From Diphasiastrum complanatum (Eukaryota > Streptophyta > Lycopodiopsida > Lycopodiales > Lycopodiaceae): a stretch of 58,000 bases of DNA. The stretch is from assembly GCA_029204225.1 (NCBI GenBank), contig CM055095.1, positions 51,995,836-52,053,835 of the forward strand, written 5' to 3'. Shown here piece by piece: positions 12,050-22,094 of the stretch. Under the pieces are notes generated by a model. That model saw nothing but the letters and a program-made list of their open reading frames with translations, was not told the DNA's origin and did not search any database. Numbering within the stretch: the stretch's first letter is position 1; each line of letters begins with the position of its first letter. The position numbers and the translations under genes were made by a program.

Positions 12050-13640
12050 AGAATAATTATTCCACATAGATCGATAGTGCAATCATAGAATGCAGTTTGT
12101 CTCAATCATCCTTTCCTTGTTTCGATAGATGCTGCATATTCAGCTTCAATCAAGGATAATAAGATTGACTTCTATTTTCTGCTATTCCAAAAAACTGGTG
12201 CAGACGATAGGTAGAAATCATATCTAAAAGAAGACATTCTGGTGTCTAAGTCTCCTTTCCAATCCAAATTAAAATAGCCAAACAAGCATAATATTATGGA
12301 AGAATTATCAAAATAGCAAATAACTTGGCTCTTTGTCACTTGAATATATGAGTATTTTCCAATGTTGGATTCTTGGATTTGACATGAATTGAGAGAGTGT
12401 GATAATTGTATATGTCAGATCGGGTAGGTGCACTTCATTGCATACATCATTGAGCCAACTAGTGAATTACTGAGTGGTATGGATAGTTCATGTTAGAAAT
12501 CTCAGAAAGTGTCAAAGGACACATATCTTTATTGAGTTTAAGTCTTGGATCCATTGATGAGTCAATTGGCTTTGGTTCAAGCATTCAAAATTTCTCAAGA
12601 ATGTTTTTTAGATACCTCTGTTGGCTTAGTAAGATTGTCTGCTTGGTTTTATCACAGAGGATCTAAATGCCAAGTAGATAGTGAACTAGTCCTAGATCTA
12701 TCATGTCAAATTCGTTAAAAATATTCGACTTAGTTGAATTTCTAACAGAGAGATAGAATTGCTTGAAAATAGACAGTCATCTACATAAAGTGCAATAATT
12801 ATGTAAATTGGACCATCACGTTTGATATAGACATTGGAGTCAACAACTTTCGAATAGAAGTCGATTTGCAAAATATAGTCATTGATTCATTCGAACCAGG
12901 CTCTAGGTGCTTAGTTGAGCCCATTAAGAGCTTTGCGAATCTTATAAACTCGATCATCTAGACTTTTGAGAATGTAACTTTCAGGTTGTTGTATATAGAT
13001 ATCTTCATGAAACCATTCAAATGCAGTTTGTACATCCATCTGATGTACTTCAAGGTCTTCTATTGTTGCAATTGCCAACAAAGTTCAAATAGATATAAAT
13101 TTGACAACATGACTAGAGGTCTTTGTATAGTCAATACCATACTTGTGAGTAGCCTTTGGCTACAAGTCATGCCTTCCATTTTGAAATCGAGCCATCGGAG
13201 TTGTACTTTCTTTTGAAGATCCACTTGCAATTGACAATCTTTCTTTTTGGTCGTGGTTCGACAAGAGTCCAGGTTTGGTACTTGATTAGTAGGGTTATAT
13301 TCACTATCCATCGCTGCTTTTCACATTCAAAATCTACATTCGATAGTGCACCTTGAACAGTGAGTGGCTCTTCTACCATTGTCCATAAAGCTTGAGGAGT
13401 ATGCCTCTCTGATATGTGTCATTCGAGCAAATCTTCAAACATTTGGTTGTTCATCATGATCTGACTTAGAAGAAGAATGACAAGGTGAAAAAGTGGAAGG
13501 AATTGCGATAGAATTGTCTTTGATATCATCAATCGATAGTTTGGTGTTTGAACCATAAATAAATTCTTCATCTTGAAATCATGAAATTGTTGGATATTTA
13601 GCCCACAGTTGCCTCCTTGGTGAATCATAACTTAGACAAC
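12050..13640 (-). pseudogene. copia-4 linker, reverse transcriptase and RNase H remnants
   Basis: Read on the minus strand from right to left: the integrase-RT linker (13380-13640), RT start YQTWTLVEPRPKRKIVNCKW (about 13290-13230), the EVHQMDVQTAF block near 13040, YIQQPESYILKSLDDRVYKI near 12960, LYVDDCLFSSN near 12780, and an RNase H core near 12230 (WNSRKQKS, EAEYAASIE near 12140). Frames change many times and stops are frequent, so this is an old copy. Gag, protease and most of integrase are absent. Confidence 0.8.
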
Positions 13641-14114
13641 CAATTACTTGAAGAACATCTACAACGGACTTTCAGTTGATCGCCAGCAAAGGGTAACCAA
13701 TCCCATTATAATTTTAAGTTCAGATGTTAAGTTTAATAACTTGAAGTCATTGAAGACTTGGCAACTGTCTTCAAGGACTTCCACAAAACTTGCATTTAGA
13801 ACAAGTCTGCAGATTTACATTATTTTTCTTCTTCATTTAGTTTTCAGATTTTGGTCAACAAAAGCGGATGTAACTAACAGTTTTTCATTTCGCTCGAGTC
13901 TTATGCAATTGCACTTCACCGTGACCTGATGTATACAAAAGCGGATGTGAGTCACTTTTTTCAAATTTCATTGATAATTTGTCCTTTGAAAGTAAAAGTT
14001 ATAAAACAATATGTCTTACATGCTCGACTGCCAGTTTCTTCTACAACAAACAATTTTTCATTTTGCTCAAGCCTTCTGCAATTGCACTTCACTTACGTAC
14101 ATCGTGTGGTCGTC
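13641..14114. other. repeat-bearing stretch upstream of the KAI2 pseudogene
   Basis: This holds two similar copies of a segment containing TTTTTCATTT, GCTC, and TGCAATTGCACTTCAC (about 13890-13922 and 14055-14093), and two copies of ACAAAAGCGGATGT (13859 and 13935). Similar words occur at 28799-28850 in the copia-7 LTR, so part may be LTR-derived; part could be decayed intron of the KAI2 gene. No protein is recognised. Confidence 0.4.
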
Positions 14115-14539
14115 AGGTATCTAAATGATGCAAACTATTTCGGAGGTTTTGAACAAGATGATATTAATCAGCTGTTTGGTGCTATGCAATCCAACTTCAA
14201 GGCTTGGGTGTCAGGTTTTACCCCCCTGGCTGTTGGTGATGATCTAGATTCCGCTACCATTCAAGAATTTAGTAGGACTCTTTTTATATTCGTCCAGACA
14301 TTGCATTAAGTGTTGCAAAAGCGATATTTCAGAGTGACTTGCATTGTGTATTATCACAAGTAGTTGTTCCTTGTCACATTTTGCAGAGCAGCAAGGATTT
14401 AGCTGTTCTCTATATATCCTCTAATCTTGGAGGAAAGAACGTGGTAGAAGTTTTTCCAATTGAAGGTCATATACCACAATTAAGCTCCCCTGACATTGTT
14501 ATTCCTGTCTTGAAACGCCATTTGATGATGAATCTATAG
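14115..14539 (+). pseudogene. KAI2: KAI2 (karrikin receptor) pseudogene, C-terminal half
   Basis: The frame reads [20 protein letters not shown], then [20 protein letters not shown] and IQEFSRTLF; after a one-base frameshift near 14288 it resumes with [56 protein letters not shown] and a TAG at 14537-14539. From family knowledge this is the C-terminal half of KAI2/D14-type alpha/beta hydrolases, which perceive karrikins and an endogenous butenolide signal in nucleus and cytoplasm. The Asp (SSKDLAV) and His (EGHIPQ) of the catalytic triad remain; the Ser-bearing N-terminal half is absent. About six residues are missing between DLAV and NLGG. Homology starts exactly at CAG/GTATCT, consistent with an exon boundary, so I favour a decayed genomic copy over a processed one. 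Confidence 0.85.
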
Positions 14540-15012
14540 ATTTGTAGGTCGGCCTCTATTACCTATACAAAGGTTCCAATAATTTATTTGACTTTGTTAG
14601 CTAACAACAATGGGTGGTGTAGCACTTCGTCCCTGCCATTTCATAACAAGCTCCACACATAAGGACAAAAATCATTTAATTTCTTGTGAAGACATCCACA
14701 TGTTTTCAAAACAAAGGGGCTGAACTTTTCACCATGTGCAAGGTCACTATAATCTGCTCTTTTTCTTGACTAAACGTGAAATGCAAGTGGAAGAATGATG
14801 ATGAAGGTCTTGTGTAGCGTAGGCATCCCAAAGGGAGTCGGGAACTATGACTTAGCTTCTCGGCTTTCCACACTTGACGTCTGAACCCACTCAACATACA
14901 AGCAGCCAACTCGCCAACAAAGATCAGACTTAACCAACTTGAAGTTCTGGAACCAACATTGAGATCCAACCTGCTGCCATGCCAGATCGGGGGTCCTGGC
15001 ATGGGTGACTTC
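14540..15012. other. downstream of the KAI2 pseudogene; no gene recognised
   Basis: The first part may be a KAI2 3' flank. From about 14640 the sequence may belong to a gypsy-type LTR, because a gypsy-like primer site follows at 15161. Confidence 0.35.
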
Positions 15013-15014
15013 CC

Positions 15015-15139
15015 TCCAAGCAAGCCCCCCGACTTACATCAAATTTAACTAGCTCAAAGCTTCCTTACAAATGAATAACATCCAATCCAAGCAAGTAATC
15101 CGACTTCCATCAAACTTAACCGACTCAAGGCTTCGTCAC
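15015..15139. repeat. tandem direct repeat, period 71 bp
   Basis: Two copies, 15015-15068 and 15086-15139, share TCCAAGCAAG, CCGACTTNCATCAAA, TTAAC and CTCAAGGCTTC-type words with a few substitutions. It lies just before a TGGCGCCATTGTGGG sequence. Confidence 0.8.
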
Positions 15140-15160
15140 GAGCGCTAGAAGCCAACGGCC

Positions 15161-15175
15161 TGGCGCCATTGTGGG
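15161..15175 (+). promoter_or_regulatory. possible gypsy primer-binding site
   Basis: TGGCGCCATTGTGGG resembles the TGGCGCCGTTGCCGGGG-type primer site of plant Ty3/gypsy elements, with mismatches. The copia-5 LTR starts six bases further on, so the element it belonged to was interrupted here. Confidence 0.35.
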
Positions 15176-15181
15176 TAATTT

Positions 15182-16208
15182 TGTTGGGATTAATCACTGA
15201 GAGTCTGCGCCTCGCGACAGAGAGAGAAGCTAGTAGAAATCCTGGTGTATGCAACTACATTTATCGGATTTAGACCAACTTCGACAGATCGAAGTCTTTC
15301 CTACTTGATCACGGCTTTGAAGTCACCAAATCGATACAATCGATTCCGTAGCCATGCATGAATTAATATAGTTTTAGATTTAACTTTGTGAAAGTGTATC
15401 AGGCGCGCAGATTAGAATGAAAAATCGACATAGGATATTTGTCATATGAACAATTCAATCTACGAATAAGTTTATCTACAAACAAGAATTGATCTAAGCA
15501 TAAATGAAAATGAGCATTCAATCATAGTGTGCACGACCTAGAATACTAGAACATTGATTGTCTAGTCGTGAATAGATACAGTCTAAATGCAGTCCAGAGT
15601 CGCGTTCTTTCTGAGTCGATACTTTGTGATAACAGAGAGAAAGAACAAAGCAACTACGCTCTGGACGATCGATTGATTGTAATGAATAGATGATTCAGTT
15701 GACCGAACAACTGGTAAGTTCTTGGATATATACACATGGCTAACTAATTCAAAGAATACTGAATTTGTACTTTACAATTAGGATTAAGACACTACGTGTT
15801 GTTGGCATTCGCCTTCAGCAGTATCTTAATCTGTTAGAGATTATGTCCGGTCGTGATATAGGTGCTGATGAGCCGCCGATTGTTCGAGTCGACATTTGGA
15901 GTTGATTTTGACATACGAGTAATTGGTGAAGTCAAATTGTCGATGTCGGGTGTCCAGTGAATAGTCGGTGTCAGATGAGTCGATGTGATCGACGAATAGT
16001 CGGAGTAGGCCGAATAGTCGAAGGGTGGCCGAATAGTCGATGTCGGTTGAGTCATCAGGACGCTGTCATCTATTCTTTTGTATTTCTGTAGACTATCAAA
16101 AAACAAGCGTATTTTTGCAGAGTATGCGACTGTACAAGTATTTACAACACCTAGTGAATGGATCTAGATTACTAGAGAGATAGACATGGAGAGAATAGAA
16201 ATCCAACA
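15182..16208 (-). mobile_element. copia-5 3' LTR
   Basis: A 1027-bp LTR with plus-strand ends TGTTGGGATTAATC and GAAATCCAACA. A purine-rich tract on the minus strand (AGGGGGG) abuts its outer-coding end, as expected for the polypurine tract. The first 370 bp match the 5' LTR copy at 19736-20114. A TATA-like run (TATATAC) lies near 15724-15732. Between about 15880 and 16060 it holds a GAATAGTCG/GTCGATGTCG minisatellite. Related copies lie at 24790-25335 (opposite strand) and 57096-58000. Confidence 0.88.
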
Positions 16209-16214
16209 CCCCCC

Positions 16215-17216
16215 TTAACACTAGAGACGTCACAAAATGCACACAAAAGTCTGCATTTTAACCACTTATTCAAAAAATCATATCTCATAAAGTATGATGA
16301 ATCACATCAAATCCTTTCACTTGTTTGTTTTTTATATATACATTTATCGATTAAAAATTTTGAGACCTTCATTTTGAGCAACTTATATGTAAGATATGAT
16401 ATGTCAAACATGTGGGGGTACTGATGAAACTTTGATATTTTCATATATGGGACTACATTGTTGTGAATTTTACATTCAATTTTTTGTTTGTCTAATCTTT
16501 GAAATCCTATATGATTATAGAAATATGCCTATTAAAAAAAAATTGAATTTGGAGATCTATAGAGATAGATACATGCATTCAAAGTTATCCTTTTAAGTGT
16601 TGATAAAAATCACCAAAACTAAAAATATCATATATGAGTGTATAATACCATGATTTTAACAATATCTTTTTTATTTTTCTACTTTAAAAAGTATTATATG
16701 ATCATAGAAACACGTCTCTCAAAAAAAAAATTCAGTTTGGAGTTATGTAGAGATAGATATGTGCATCTAAAGTTACCTATGTCAAGTGCTGAAAAGTATT
16801 GAAAATTATTGAAGGGTGCTAGAAAGTTTTAGCTCCTTTGGAGGGGCTTTTTACAACCCTTTGTTTGGTTGTCTACTTTCAAAAATCCTTTATGACCATA
16901 AAAACATGTCTATAAAATAAAACCAAATTTTGAGTCCTATAGAGATATATACATGCACCTAAAATTACCCATGTGAAGTGTTGAAAAGTGCTGAAAATTG
17001 AAGTTTTTGGGGGGCAAATTTCCATCAATCGAGAGAAAAAAAAATTTAAGTCTTTCAATAACACAATGAAGAGTCAAGTCTAGTTCCACATACAATTGAA
17101 GGATTGAAATTTCAATCATTTGATGGCATGTTATGTCTCATCAAGTGACCAAGGGTTTTATGTGCACTTTTGTGCGCACGCGCACAAAAATGTGCTGAAA
17201 ACAACTCTAGTGTTAA
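16215..17216. mobile_element. 994-bp TIR element in copia-5 with TTAA target duplication
   Basis: The element proper is 16219-17212. It begins CACTAGAG and ends CTCTAGTG and is flanked on both sides by TTAA (16215-16218 and 17213-17216). Joining the flanks restores the copia-5 RNase H stop codon and polypurine tract, which proves it is an insertion. Inside are three to four copies of a repeat of about 190 bp. No transposase is seen, so it is non-autonomous. TTAA targeting is known for piggyBac-like elements, but the CACTAG ends are not typical of that group; the superfamily is unresolved. Confidence 0.8.
16480..17010. repeat. degenerate tandem repeat, period about 190 bp
   Basis: Three copies start near 16512, 16696 and 16889. 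Each shows ATATGATNATAGAAA, an A run, TTTGGAG or TTTTGAG, TATAGAGATAGATA, CATGCA, AAAGTTA and AAGTGTTGAAAA in order. They form the body of the TIR element. Confidence 0.8.
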
Positions 17217-17707
17217 TATGGATCCTTGATTGCCTTAATATGGAGATTCAAGATACCACAAAAATTCTTGTGTGTTTCTTGATTTAACCTTTTTCTAAAT
17301 ATATCAGCTACCATGTATTGGGTTCTGCAAAATTTCAGACTTACCTCCTTGTTGAGTATTTTGCTCCTGATGTAGGGGTACTTAATCTCGATGTGCTTGC
17401 TCCTAGAGTGAAATCTAGGCTTGATCGATAATACAATAGCGCTCAAATTGTCGCACTGAATAATTGTTGGAGCAGATTGTCTGAGACCAATATCAGACAA
17501 TAAATGTCTCAACCAAATTGCCTCTTTAGTAGCTTGAGAGGTTGCAATGTGCTTAGATTCTGTAGATGACATTGCAATGGAGGTTTGCTTTCGACTGTTC
17601 CAAGATATTGGACCATTATTGAATAAAAAGACAAGTCCAAAAGTTGATCTTCTGGTGTCGATATCGCCTGTCCTATTTGCATCTATATATCCATAAAGTG
17701 GTATCAA
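17213..17707 (-). pseudogene. copia-5 RNase H
   Basis: The minus-strand frame of 164 codons reads YGYIDANRTGDIDTRRSTFG, WNSRKQTSIAMSSTESKHIA, AIWLRHLLSDIGL, CDNLSAIVLS, RFHSRSKHIEIKYPYIRSK and MVADIF, the Ty1/copia RNase H domain. It ends at IKDPY and a TAA that overlaps the TTAA target of the inserted TIR element. Upstream it joins integrase sequence directly, so RT has been deleted. The copia-7 RNase H at 28068 is a close relative. Confidence 0.9.
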
Positions 17708-18392
17708 GACTGCATGAGGGGTTTTGTTGTATATCCATGGAGGCCTTTAGTTATACATCAGTTCTGCACGTAGGTTGTTGTTGACAAAACATGTTGCCAG
17801 AACAATTTGGGCAGCGAAGCATGAGCTATCATGCATGTGAAAAACTCGACTAAGGTCATGCTCTTCCTTTCTGCCAGTCCATTCGACTATGGAGAATAGA
17901 AAACAACAAAGTGTCGTTCGATGCCATTGGTTGAGCAATAGTCTGTGAACTCGTTTGAGATGTATTCACCGCCTTGAGAGCTTAAATCCCCTTGCTTGTC
18001 CGCAACTGAACATTTTCTTTGTAATTCTTGAAAAATTAGAAGGCTTCAGATTTGTGCTTCAGAAAATATACAACAGTTCTTTTAGAATAGTCATCTATAA
18101 ATGTAATAAAGAATCTAGCACCAAGTAGTGATGGTGTTTGCATTGGGCCACATATATCAGTATGTACAATGTCTAGCAAATATTTAGATATATATTCTTG
18201 ATTTGACTTAAATGGCCTTCTTGTTTGCTTTTCTATGATACAACTCTAGCAAGCAGAAGGGTCAACAATTCGATAGTCTAAATCATGATCTGAAGAACGT
18301 TTTGAAATGTTACTTATCGATACATTGACCAAGTCTATAATGCCAAATCAATCCTTTATTGACAGATGCTGAACTACTTAAAACACAATTAG
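17708..18392 (-). pseudogene. copia-5 integrase
   Basis: Minus-strand fragments show the integrase core: the GAG-pre-integrase end and HTDICGP-type block near 18170-18100, the second half near 18010, and the TNGIERHFVVFYSP/SNGLAERK region and HASLPKLFW-like block (17940-17800), with several stops and shifts. After the linker-like bases at about 17710 the frame passes straight into RNase H, showing a deletion of the entire RT. Confidence 0.75.
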
Positions 18393-18884
18393 TTATAGAG
18401 TTACAATGACTAAGCCTATAGATATATCCTTGACTCTTTCCGAGTGCAAGAACTCTCTTGTTTTTATCAAAAATTTGATAGGCATCAATACATTTGGTAT
18501 CAGTTTTGATAGTCCATTCTGAAAATTCAGTTTAACAATACCTTCACCTTCAATTCTGTGTGAGCTGTTGTCTCCAAGGTGAACGAATTTGTTGGAGTTG
18601 TAAGCCGAATAGTCGATAAACCATTCTTGAAAACTTGTCATGTGTTGCTTTGCTCCAGAATTGAGGAATCATTCCTCTGACATGGTAATGGTTCACCATG
18701 AAGACTTTCTGCTCGTTGTCGTCGTCATCTTTTTGGATATTTTGCTTTGTGCTTGTTGGATGGACTTGTTGATCCAACTGCTTCTTCTCGTCCTTGTTGA
18801 ACTTAAGACCAGACAGTCCTGGATTTCGTGGTTCGTCCTCTTATAGTACTTGTAGAAGAGCCTTTTCTTGTTCTGATCAGGCTG
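18393..18884 (-). pseudogene. copia-5 protease and gag zinc knuckle
   Basis: Reading leftward on the minus strand: the degraded knuckle YKYYKRTNHEIQDC (about 18860-18820), in which the first two Cys are Tyr; an acidic linker (QNIQKDDDDNEQKVFMVNHY); a protease start of which the Asp-Ser-Gly is mutated away; then FIDYSAYNSNKFVHLGDNSS and HRIEGEG. A frameshift follows in the C-terminal part. Confidence 0.8.
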
Positions 18885-19046
18885 CTACATTGGGCCTTTA
18901 TTGGCCTATTATCCTTATTAATTACTTTGGAGGGCCTAAAGAGAGAACCGCCTTGTTCTTAAGGCTAATAGCTCCTTTTGGGCCTACAAAGCTTACAATG
19001 GATATTCCAATGCAATGATAAGCACTGATGTACTAGTATTACATGA
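18885..19046 (-). mobile_element. copia-3-type LTR fragment inside copia-5 gag
   Basis: About 162 bp matching 11034-11198 of the copia-3 LTR, starting CTACATTGGGCC and ending TTACATGA, in the same orientation. It interrupts the gag hinge between LTLSRVV and the zinc knuckle. The ends do not coincide with LTR ends, so it is not an ordinary solo LTR. Confidence 0.85.
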
Positions 19047-19586
19047 GAGATTACGACTCGGGACAGAGTCATTTCTGAGTGTGTGGAAATCATCATCACC
19101 CAATTTTCATATGAGGACAGCGAGCTGGACAATAAGGTCATTACAGTGTCTGAGTCTTCGATCACTGAACCTTTTTCCACCATCTACTCCAACAGAGTCT
19201 TGAATTGATTAATGTGATTTTGAACATAATCACTTTCTAACATTCTGAGTGAGAAGAACTTTCTCCTCAGATGCAGATTTGAGATGACATCTCTCACTTC
19301 GTATAATGTGCTCAATATATCCCAAGCTTCTTTCGAAGATTGAGCTTGTCTGATGTGGCCAATTTGTGTGTCGAAGATGTTAAGGGTGATCAAGGTGAAA
19401 GCTTTGACCCCTGAGCTTCCACTTGGAATTGGCTTGCTCATCGACACTGGGAAGTAGTTCGATTTCAGCGACTATTACCCAAAGGTCCTTGGCCATCAAT
19501 ACTACCCTCATCTTGAATTTCCATAAGTGGTAATTCAAACTGTTGAGTTTATCTACCATTAGAGCAGAGTGTGATTGCGAATCCAT
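19047..19586 (-). pseudogene. copia-5 gag N-terminal part
   Basis: From the ATG at 19586 the frame reads MDSQSHSALMVDKLNSLNYH, then LWKFKMRVVLMAKDLWVIV. After a frameshift near 19440 it continues with SSKEAWDILSTLYEVRDVIS and LRRKFFSLRMLE; after another near 19200 it gives SDTVMTLLSSSLSSYENWVM and MTLSRVV. This is a copia gag of the same clade as copia-2 and copia-10. Confidence 0.88.
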
Positions 19587-19722
19587 TTGGAAGTTCGGGA
19601 TAAGTGTATGCAAATAGTAGACTATATGACTGGAAATACAAATTTCTACTCTTTATCAAAATAATCATTCTGATAATGTAAGCTCTAAGCATGCCTTTAA
19701 AAATTAGAGAGCAAAAATTTAC

Positions 19723-19735
19723 AGCTCTGATACCA
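19723..19735 (-). promoter_or_regulatory. copia-5 tRNA-Met primer-binding site
   Basis: The minus strand reads TGGTATCAGAGCT, a full initiator tRNA-Met primer site directly next to the LTR end. Confidence 0.9.
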
Positions 19736-20114
19736 TGTTGGGATTTACCACTGAGAGTCTACGCCTCGCAACAAAGAGAAGCTAGCAAAAATCCTCAGTT
19801 TATGCAACTACGTTTGTCGGATTCAGATCGACTTCGACAGATCGAAGTCTACCCTACTCAATCATAGCTTCGAAGTCACCAGATCGATATGATCAATTTC
19901 ATAGCCATGCACAAATTAATTTAATTTCAGATTTAGCTTTACAGAAGCGTATTAGGTGCAAAGATTAGAATGACAAATCGACATAGGCTATCAGTCATAT
20001 GAATAATTCAATCTACGAATAAGTTTATCTGCATGCAAGAATCGATCTAAGCATATGTGAAAATGAGCATTCAATCATAGTGTGCACGACCTAGATTACT
20101 GGAACATTGATTTA
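19736..20114 (-). mobile_element. copia-5 5' LTR, truncated
   Basis: It starts TGTTGGGATTTACC and follows the 3' LTR (15182 onward) with moderate divergence until ATTGATT at about 20114, where the match ends abruptly. Roughly 650 bp of the LTR, including the promoter end, is missing. The divergence of the two copies by eye is around 10 percent, so the element is old. Confidence 0.85.
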
Positions 20115-21346
20115 ATGGAAAGACAATTTTTGAGTAGCTCTCCAAGCAAGATAAATCTCCTGATCTACGAAAGACAATATTTTTATGTACTATATTTCTC
20201 ATCTCAATAAATTGGTTTTAGTTCTTTAAACATCTTTCTTTTCTAATTATCAAAATTTATGGCTTTATTTTTCAATTCTCTTGTTCGAGTGTTACTCCAA
20301 ATGAAATCGCTAGGTTTCGACAAGAGATGATTAAAATTATTATAGAGAATTCAGTGCCTAATGTGGACACATCATCTCCTCCAAAGATATTTGCTTCAAG
20401 CAAAATGGATGTAGAGGTGTCAGAGATGGGAAAGGAAAAAGAGAAAGTAGAAGAATAATAAAGACATTGTTGACATATTCTAAACATTGTAAATAGTATC
20501 ATTTTTATTGAGCCTCTACAGGAAATCGTTGTACATTGCTACATTGCTATGTAATTTTCTACACTTTTTATAGATGATCCACTTTTTCAATGGTTTCGCC
20601 TATATCTTGGCATTTGATATTTTCTTCTTTCCTTGCTCTCAACCTGTAGTTACCAATCATTCTTAATCAATTACTCACATAATGGTTGAACACTTTATGC
20701 ACAAATGCTAAAAACATGAGCATGTCATCATAATTTAAAATGCAAAGCTTACCTTTACACCATTAATTTGGAACTGATAATGGTGAGGAAGATCATATTC
20801 CAACATCTCCAACTATGATCGAATGTACCTAAGATTCCAATCCTCCTCGACGTCAATCGTTGCAATAAAATCATTGTTTCTTTTTATCATTCCAAATGTT
20901 TCCACTCATTCTTGCATTTTATCCATTGTCTATAATACAATAGTAAAGCAAGCATTTGTTTTTCTATATGATATCTAAATGTCATAGATGATTTAGACAG
21001 TCTACATTAAACTTGCTCATTTTGTTTAATATCCCAATGATCATCAAGTAGCTCGACAAACATCTCATCACTCAAATCTTTACAAATAAACATTGTTTTT
21101 GTTCGATGGATGTTACATTTTGAAAAAAAATCAACAAAGATTGTAAAAGGTAAAAACTTATTCAATCTATTACTTTTTGAACCAGTGCTACATTTCAAAA
21201 CACTCTGAATATCCATAAACAATCTTGATCTAAAACTTTAAAAAATACTAGAGTTTGAAGGAATTTATTCCTCGCTTGAAAAACTAGGTAGAGGGTATGG
21301 CACTAATCTACCAGTTCTACCATTGTTTTCTGGAAAATAACTAGAA
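20115..21346. other. unassigned AT-rich stretch
   Basis: No recognised gene. A plus-strand open frame at 20280-20459 (about 60 codons, containing RFRQEMIKIIIENSVPN and an acidic, Lys-rich tail MGKEKEKVEE) has a coding look but no upstream ATG and no family I can name. A minus-strand frame near 21007-21222 is also unassigned. Confidence 0.4.
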
Positions 21347-21583
21347 TCATAGAAAAAAAATATCTGAACCCAAAAGGGATTTTGGAGGCCTTCCTTTCCA
21401 CTGCAACAAGCCAATGTCACAATGTATGACATCTATGATTCCAACAAGGGAATTGATTGCCATTCCATAATGTTGGATGGATATAAATCTATAAAACAAC
21501 AGAAAGAAGGTTACATTTTTATTATTATTGCATAATAGATAAGATCGATCAATAAAAATATTTGTTGAATGATTAAACCACAT
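21347..21583 (-). pseudogene. possible PIF/Harbinger transposase fragment
   Basis: The minus-strand frame contains HYGMAINSLVGIIDVIHCDI followed by GLLQWKGRPPKS. This resembles the GMLGSIDCMHWxWKNCPxAWxG block with the first catalytic Asp in plant Harbinger-type nucleases. Only this block is seen, and the rest of the domain and the ends are not. The assignment is tentative. Confidence 0.35.
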
Positions 21584-21640
21584 ACTTACAATTGATTTTT
21601 TTGTCTATCACCAGGATTCAAATCTTGAACATTGAGTTCT

Positions 21641-21949
21641 TTGTAGATATACATGGATTACAATATCAAAACCAAAGATTTCATCAAGGGAGAATTGGCT
21701 TTGCTATACAATGCCAAAGCACACAAAGGCAAGCTCAAATTCCAGGGAGAAGGACCATATAGAGTAGTAGAAATTCGGCCTAATGGCACAGTGATACTCG
21801 CTGACCTACAAGGCAATTTGCTAGACATTCCCATTAATGGCAGTAGGTTGTGTCGCTACTATTCCGCTGATGTTGAACTCGGAGATGTGCCAGAGCCACC
21901 ATCCACGTCATCTTCTTCAGCTCAAGATGGACAGTCGACACTCCGTTAG
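21641..21949 (+). pseudogene. Ty3/gypsy integrase C-terminal end
   Basis: The frame reads IKTKDFIKGELALLYNAKAH, KGKLKFQGEGPYRVVEIRPN, GTVILADLQGNLLDIPINGS and RLCRYY, then a Ser-rich tail and a stop. This is the end of a plant gypsy integrase, with the GPY/F-type motif (GPYRVVEI) and the NGxRLKxYY end. The rest of the element is missing on both sides; copia-6 sequence begins at about 22095. Confidence 0.85.
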
Positions 21950-22094
21950 ATAGCCTAGGTAGGAGTATCCTATAGGATTAGATGCTCATCGGTTAGATAG
22001 GTGGTAGAAATTTTAGTTAAATCTTAGTAGTAGTTTATATCTGGATCCATAGGAGCTAGAAGTTAGACCCTTAGTGTTCTGCTTCGGGTGGGAA

